Of a stretch of DNA of 8,341 nucleotides, positions 5,340 to 8,341 are shown in pieces (the stretch's first letter is position 1; every line of letters begins with the position of its first letter). Under the pieces are notes generated by a model. That model made no database searches, was not told where the DNA came from, and worked only from the letters and a program-made list of their open reading frames with translations. The DNA comes from DATJXG01 sp035500455 (GTDB taxonomy: Bacteria; Acidobacteriota; Terriglobia; Terriglobales; Acidobacteriaceae). The stretch spans positions 1 through 8,341 of the forward strand of contig DATJXG010000230.1 in the NCBI GenBank assembly GCA_035500455.1, read 5' to 3'. The position numbers were made by a program, and so were the translations under genes.

Positions 5340-5792
5340 TCACTTCGACTCCTTCTCCAGAGTGCGAACCGTGAGAAGAACGGGGGTGTGGTGATGTCCG
5401 GTGTGCTCGCCGAATAACGTCCCGGTCGCTACAACTCTCCCGCCCACCAGCGCTTTATGCTGGGAGTACTGCTCTGGCTGGAGTACCAGTTGAATCTCAT
5501 GCACGTCTCTCTGCCCTGGATTCAGGCCCGGTTTTGTCCTATCCTCATTGACACAGACCGTTGCCGGCAAATCGAGAAACCAGCTTGTCTCGGCTCTGTC
5601 GCCGCGCTGGATGCTTTCGTAGTTGGGTGGCCCGGGGAACGTCTTACGTATGAGAATCCCGGTGATCTTCACGACGGCGGGCTCGTACGACAGGCAGTCC
5701 GACTTTTGACTCGTCTGACCTAGGCATACGCCGCTCCAGACAAGCAGAGTTCCGGCGGCCGTGATTCCGATATCGACGAACCTCATCTGCAT
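5340..5792 (-). CDS. Secreted protein with DUF4431-like domain
   Basis: The 150-residue product begins with a signal peptide: MQMR, then a hydrophobic core ITAAGTLLVWSGVCLG, with a likely cut before Gln26. The mature part has a YEPAVVKITGILIRKTFPG segment (36-54), a WFLDLPATVCVN strand (71-82) and a C-terminal domain with ALVGGRVVATGTLFGEHTG and the histidine run HHHTPVLL (114-140). This end matches the DUF4431 pattern as I remember it; its function is unknown. Cys33 and Cys80 could form a disulphide in the periplasm, and His130, His133-135 could bind metal, but both are inference. ATG 5792 has only a weak ribosome-binding site; ATG 5786 is an alternative. It lies 36 bp after the permease stop on the same strand and may be co-transcribed with the permeases. 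Confidence 0.75.
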   Translation of the reverse strand: MQMRFVDIGITAAGTLLVWSGVCLGQTSQKSDCLSYEPAVVKITGILIRKTFPGPPNYESIQRGDRAETSWFLDLPATVCVNEDRTKPGLNPGQRDVHEIQLVLQPEQYSQHKALVGGRVVATGTLFGEHTGHHHTPVLLTVRTLEKESK

Positions 5793-5828
5793 GACCCGCA
5801 GGCAGCCGCGGCAGCTGTCCCTACGCGG

Positions 5829-7067
5829 CTACTCGTACCGTAGCGCTTCAATCGGATCTAGCCGTGCCGCTTTGATCGCGGGGAACATGCCGCTTACGAT
5901 CCCCACGAAGCTCAAAATCCCGGTGGACCAGAAGAGAATGCTGGAATTGATCGCCAGGTGAATATCGCCTTCGCTGGCGTCTTCCATGAAGGCGCTCCAC
6001 AGCGGCAGGGAGCCTACCGTCCACGAGACCAGATAGGCCAATGCCACGCCTGCTAGCCCCCCGAGGAAGGTGATCACCAGCGCCTCCGTCAGAAATTGAA
6101 ACAGGATGTGCCAGCGGCGGGCGCCCAGCGCCTTCTCCACGCCGATTTCGCGGGTGCGCTGGGTCACCGATACCAGCATGATGTTCATCAGCCCTACGCC
6201 GCCGATACCCAGGGTGAGCAGGCCGATAAAGCCCAGCAGAATCTTGATTCCGGTGCTGATCACGCGCAGGTTGAGCAGGTCAGCGAACACGTCGAAGACG
6301 AAAATCGCGCGCTGGTCTTTGGGATCGAAGTTGTGGTGAAAGCCCATCGAATCGCGCACCGCTTTCACGACTTTGGCGTGGTCGCCTTCGTACTCCATCA
6401 CGATGGAGTCGAGATAGAACGTGTTCTTCAGGTCGCTCATGGCGCTGAAGGGCACGTACACGTGGCTGTTCAAGTTGTCGTCGCTGCTGTTGATAACGTG
6501 CTTGAGCACGCCTACGACCTGGTAGGAAATGCCATCCACGCGGATGCTCTCGCCGATGGCGTTCTGCCCGGAGAACAGCTTCTTCTTGATGTCGGCGCCG
6601 ATGAAGGCCACGCGAGTGTGGGTATAGTCGTCGGCTTCGCTGAAGGGGCTGCCCTCAGCGAACTCCATGCGCCGCATGCGCGGGTAGTTGGCGTACACAC
6701 CGCTGACCGCATAATTTGCGGCGCGGGTTTCATAGCTCACGGTGCACTGCTTAAACGCCTCCGGCGACATGCGCTTGAGCAGCGGCACTTCAGAGCGGAT
6801 GTAGTCCACGTCGTTGATGGTGAGCCGCACCTGGCTGCCGGCTTTGGTGCCGCCGGCCTGCATCGAAGTGCGTCCGGGGAAGATGAAAACCAGGTTGGTG
6901 CCGAAGGAGCGGAAGGCCGCCCACAGGCCGTTCTCGAACCCGGATCCGTAGGCCAGCAGCAGCACAACCGTGGCGATGCCCCACGCCATGCCCAGCATAG
7001 TGAGGAAGCTGCGCCGCCGGTTATAGCGAAGCGCCTCGTACGCCTGTTCGAAAAGACTACGCAGCAT
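5829..7067 (-). CDS. ABC transporter permease, MacB/FtsX type
   Basis: This 412-residue inner-membrane protein has the standard MacB-type layout: a short cytoplasmic N-terminus, a first membrane helix (about 21-43, FLTMLGMAWGIATVVLLLAY), a large periplasmic MacB-PCD-like domain (about 44-270), and three C-terminal helices (about 273-299, 324-350, 377-397) of the FtsX domain. The cytoplasmic coupling segment RTREIGVEKALGA (304-316) and the closing AARLDPIEALRYE are typical. It has no nucleotide-binding domain, so it needs a separate ATPase. Such permeases drive export or mechanical transmission across the envelope rather than classical import. ATG 7067 is preceded by AGG with a 6-base gap. It follows another permease of the same type on the same strand, 92 bp upstream. 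Confidence 0.9.
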   Translation of the reverse strand: MLRSLFEQAYEALRYNRRRSFLTMLGMAWGIATVVLLLAYGSGFENGLWAAFRSFGTNLVFIFPGRTSMQAGGTKAGSQVRLTINDVDYIRSEVPLLKRMSPEAFKQCTVSYETRAANYAVSGVYANYPRMRRMEFAEGSPFSEADDYTHTRVAFIGADIKKKLFSGQNAIGESIRVDGISYQVVGVLKHVINSSDDNLNSHVYVPFSAMSDLKNTFYLDSIVMEYEGDHAKVVKAVRDSMGFHHNFDPKDQRAIFVFDVFADLLNLRVISTGIKILLGFIGLLTLGIGGVGLMNIMLVSVTQRTREIGVEKALGARRWHILFQFLTEALVITFLGGLAGVALAYLVSWTVGSLPLWSAFMEDASEGDIHLAINSSILFWSTGILSFVGIVSGMFPAIKAARLDPIEALRYE

Positions 7068-7085
7068 AGAAAACCTGTGACTCGT

Positions 7086-7158
7086 GATCAGTGGCTAGTG
7101 GCTAGTAAAGAACGATCCCGATTTTGTTTTACTAGCCACAAACCACCAGCCACTGACC
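7086..7158. repeat. Inverted repeat (AGTGGCTAGT type) between the two permease genes
   Basis: An inner stem of 12 perfect pairs, GTGGCTAGTAAA (7098-7109) with TTTACTAGCCAC (7128-7139), is extended by an outer stem of 10 of 11 pairs (7086-7096 with 7148-7158). Between the two stems the right arm has eight unpaired bases. The unit GTGGCTAGT is repeated in tandem in the left arm. It ends 18 bases before the start codon of the downstream permease and starts right after the stop codon of the upstream one. It may reduce or tune expression of the second gene. Confidence 0.75.
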
Positions 7159-7159
7159 A

Positions 7160-8341
7160 CTACTCCTGCCTTAGCGCTTCTACCGGCGGCAGCAGTGCTG
7201 CCTTCCTTGCCGGGTACAGGCCGGCGCTGATTCCTGCAATCGCCAGCGACAAAATCGCCAGCGCCGCTGAAAGCGGCACGATGCGCGGCGTGTCAAAGCC
7301 TTCCGGGGCGGGCAAGGCCGCCAGCAGGGCGACAAAAGCTATCGAGATGGCCAGCCCGATGCCGCCGCTGAACGCCGTCAGAAACGCGCCTTCGACGAAG
7401 AACTGCGTCATGATGTTGCGGTGGGTCGCGCCCAGCGCCTTACGCAGCCCGATCTCCCGCGTGCGCTCGGCCACCGAAACCAGCATGATGTTGACGATCC
7501 CGATCGCACCCAATCCCAGGGTCACCAGGCCCACCACGCCCAGGAAGTAATCCATGCCGTCGAAAATTTTGTCTACGCGCTGCGAGTTCTCGATCGTGTC
7601 CCAGTCTTCAAAGGCGTCTTCCAGCTTGGGATCGAAGCCATGGCGGCGGGCGATGATCTGGTGGACTTCGGCTTTGGCCAGCGCGTGCTCGCTCTTCACC
7701 GCCGGCCGGTAGTTGATGAATGAGACAGCGTTCTCGGCGTTCTGGTCTTTCAGGGGAAACAGGTTGCGCATGGTTTCCACGGGTACGAAGATGCGGGCAT
7801 TGGTGCCGTTGTTGCCGTCCTGCCCGACCTTGGCCAGCACGCCGATGATGTCGAAGCGAATGCCGTTCAAAAGGATGGTCGCGCCCACCGCGGGGCGTCC
7901 GGGGAAAACGTTCTTCAGCAGTTCCCATCCCACCACCGCGACCCGGCGGGTTTCGTTGTTGTCCTCTTCGTTGAACCAGCGGCCGGTGCCGATCGGGATG
8001 GTGCGAATCTGGTTGTAAACCGGGGCCACGCCGAAGACCTGGCCGTTGGTTGAGCCGTAGTCGCTGACCGCGCGGATGTCCTCGCGGTTGATGACCGGCG
8101 AAATCGAGCGCAAGGTGCGCGCCTGATCGCGGATCGCGAGATAGTCGCCGTAGGTGAAGTGGTAAGTCTGGCCGGACTGCAGGCTGCCCGCAACTGCAGG
8201 AATCCGGCCGGGGAAGATGAACATGATGTCCTGCCCCAGGGTCGCAAGTTCGCGGGCCTGGCCGCTGCGGAAGCCCTCGCCCAGGCCCACCAGCAGGAGC
8301 AGCGAGCCTACGCCCCAGGCGATTCCGAACATGGTGAGGAA
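7160..8341 (-). CDS. ABC transporter permease, MacB/FtsX type (5' end outside the window)
   Basis: The visible 393 residues lack only the N-terminal part: the frame runs off the window end reading FLTMFGIAWGVGSLLLLVG, the first membrane helix, which aligns with residues 21-39 of the neighbouring permease. The ATG at 8332 is therefore internal. A large periplasmic domain follows (FIFPGR near visible residue 41, then the MacB-PCD-like region). Next come the C-terminal FtsX helices, with the coupling segment SVAERTREIGLRKALGA and the ending ARKAALLPPVEALRQE. The two permeases share this plan and several motifs (FIFPGR, RTREIG, KALGA), so they are paralogues, probably from tandem duplication, and may form a heterodimeric exporter. 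The ATPase and a periplasmic adaptor would be expected beyond the right edge. Confidence 0.9.
   Translation of the reverse strand, partial: FLTMFGIAWGVGSLLLLVGLGEGFRSGQARELATLGQDIMFIFPGRIPAVAGSLQSGQTYHFTYGDYLAIRDQARTLRSISPVINREDIRAVSDYGSTNGQVFGVAPVYNQIRTIPIGTGRWFNEEDNNETRRVAVVGWELLKNVFPGRPAVGATILLNGIRFDIIGVLAKVGQDGNNGTNARIFVPVETMRNLFPLKDQNAENAVSFINYRPAVKSEHALAKAEVHQIIARRHGFDPKLEDAFEDWDTIENSQRVDKIFDGMDYFLGVVGLVTLGLGAIGIVNIMLVSVAERTREIGLRKALGATHRNIMTQFFVEGAFLTAFSGGIGLAISIAFVALLAALPAPEGFDTPRIVPLSAALAILSLAIAGISAGLYPARKAALLPPVEALRQE

Noticed and set aside
5214..5417. Small plus-strand frame after the second hairpin repeat
   Set aside because: It begins next to the repeat, runs into the antisense of the DUF4431-like gene, and shows no family similarity or good ribosome-binding site.
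6096..7550. A long open frame (484 codons) on the plus strand opposite the two permease genes
   Set aside because: It runs antisense across the end of one permease and the start of the other and through the hairpin gap. Its translation has no recognisable domain, while the minus-strand frames are clear FtsX-type proteins. GC-rich codon bias explains it.

Overview
The window carries seven complete protein-coding genes plus two genes cut by its ends, along with an unusual number of short dispersed repeats in the gaps between genes. The sequence is GC-rich. The gene mix (unlinked housekeeping genes, tandem MacB-type permeases, small secreted DUF proteins) and the intergenic hairpin repeats suggest a soil-type bacterium, most likely Acidobacteriota or a similar phylum. 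That placement is inference; no rRNA or other phylogenetic marker is present.

Layout. 1-360 (+) is the C-terminal part of an alpha/beta hydrolase. 468-2359 (-) is a two-gene pantothenate block, panB then panC, converging on the hydrolase. 2700-3602 (+) is a pentein-fold amidinohydrolase or amidinotransferase, divergent from panB. 3634-4188 (-) is a secreted DUF4252 protein, convergent with the pentein gene. 4541-5081 (+) is a YefM/YoeB-type toxin-antitoxin pair with a TGTACA-containing palindrome just upstream. 5340-5792 (-) is a secreted DUF4431-like protein. 5829-7067 (-) and 7160-8341 (-, start beyond the window) are two tandem MacB/FtsX-type ABC permeases.

Gaps longer than about 300 bases. 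2360-2699 holds the panB ribosome-binding site, a likely panB promoter and one copy of a CTCCGCG-type repeat; in the last 100 bases before the pentein gene I see only its ribosome-binding site. 4189-4540 holds a likely promoter for the DUF4252 gene, one hairpin repeat and the toxin-antitoxin operator. The shorter gap 5082-5339 holds the second copy of that hairpin repeat and nothing else I can support.

How the parts work together. PanB and PanC supply the first committed and the last step of pantothenate (coenzyme A precursor) synthesis. The two permeases probably belong to one exporter whose ATPase and periplasmic adaptor genes are not in view. The toxin-antitoxin pair is an autonomous module bracketed by two copies of the same hairpin repeat, which makes it look like an inserted cassette. 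The other genes look functionally unrelated to each other.

I see no rRNA, tRNA, CRISPR array, transposase or phage gene. The most interesting signals are the repeat-bracketed toxin-antitoxin cassette with its operator, and the repeat in the panB-panC spacer that stays open in the panC reading frame all the way back to the panB stop codon. I do not see a clearly novel multi-gene system.
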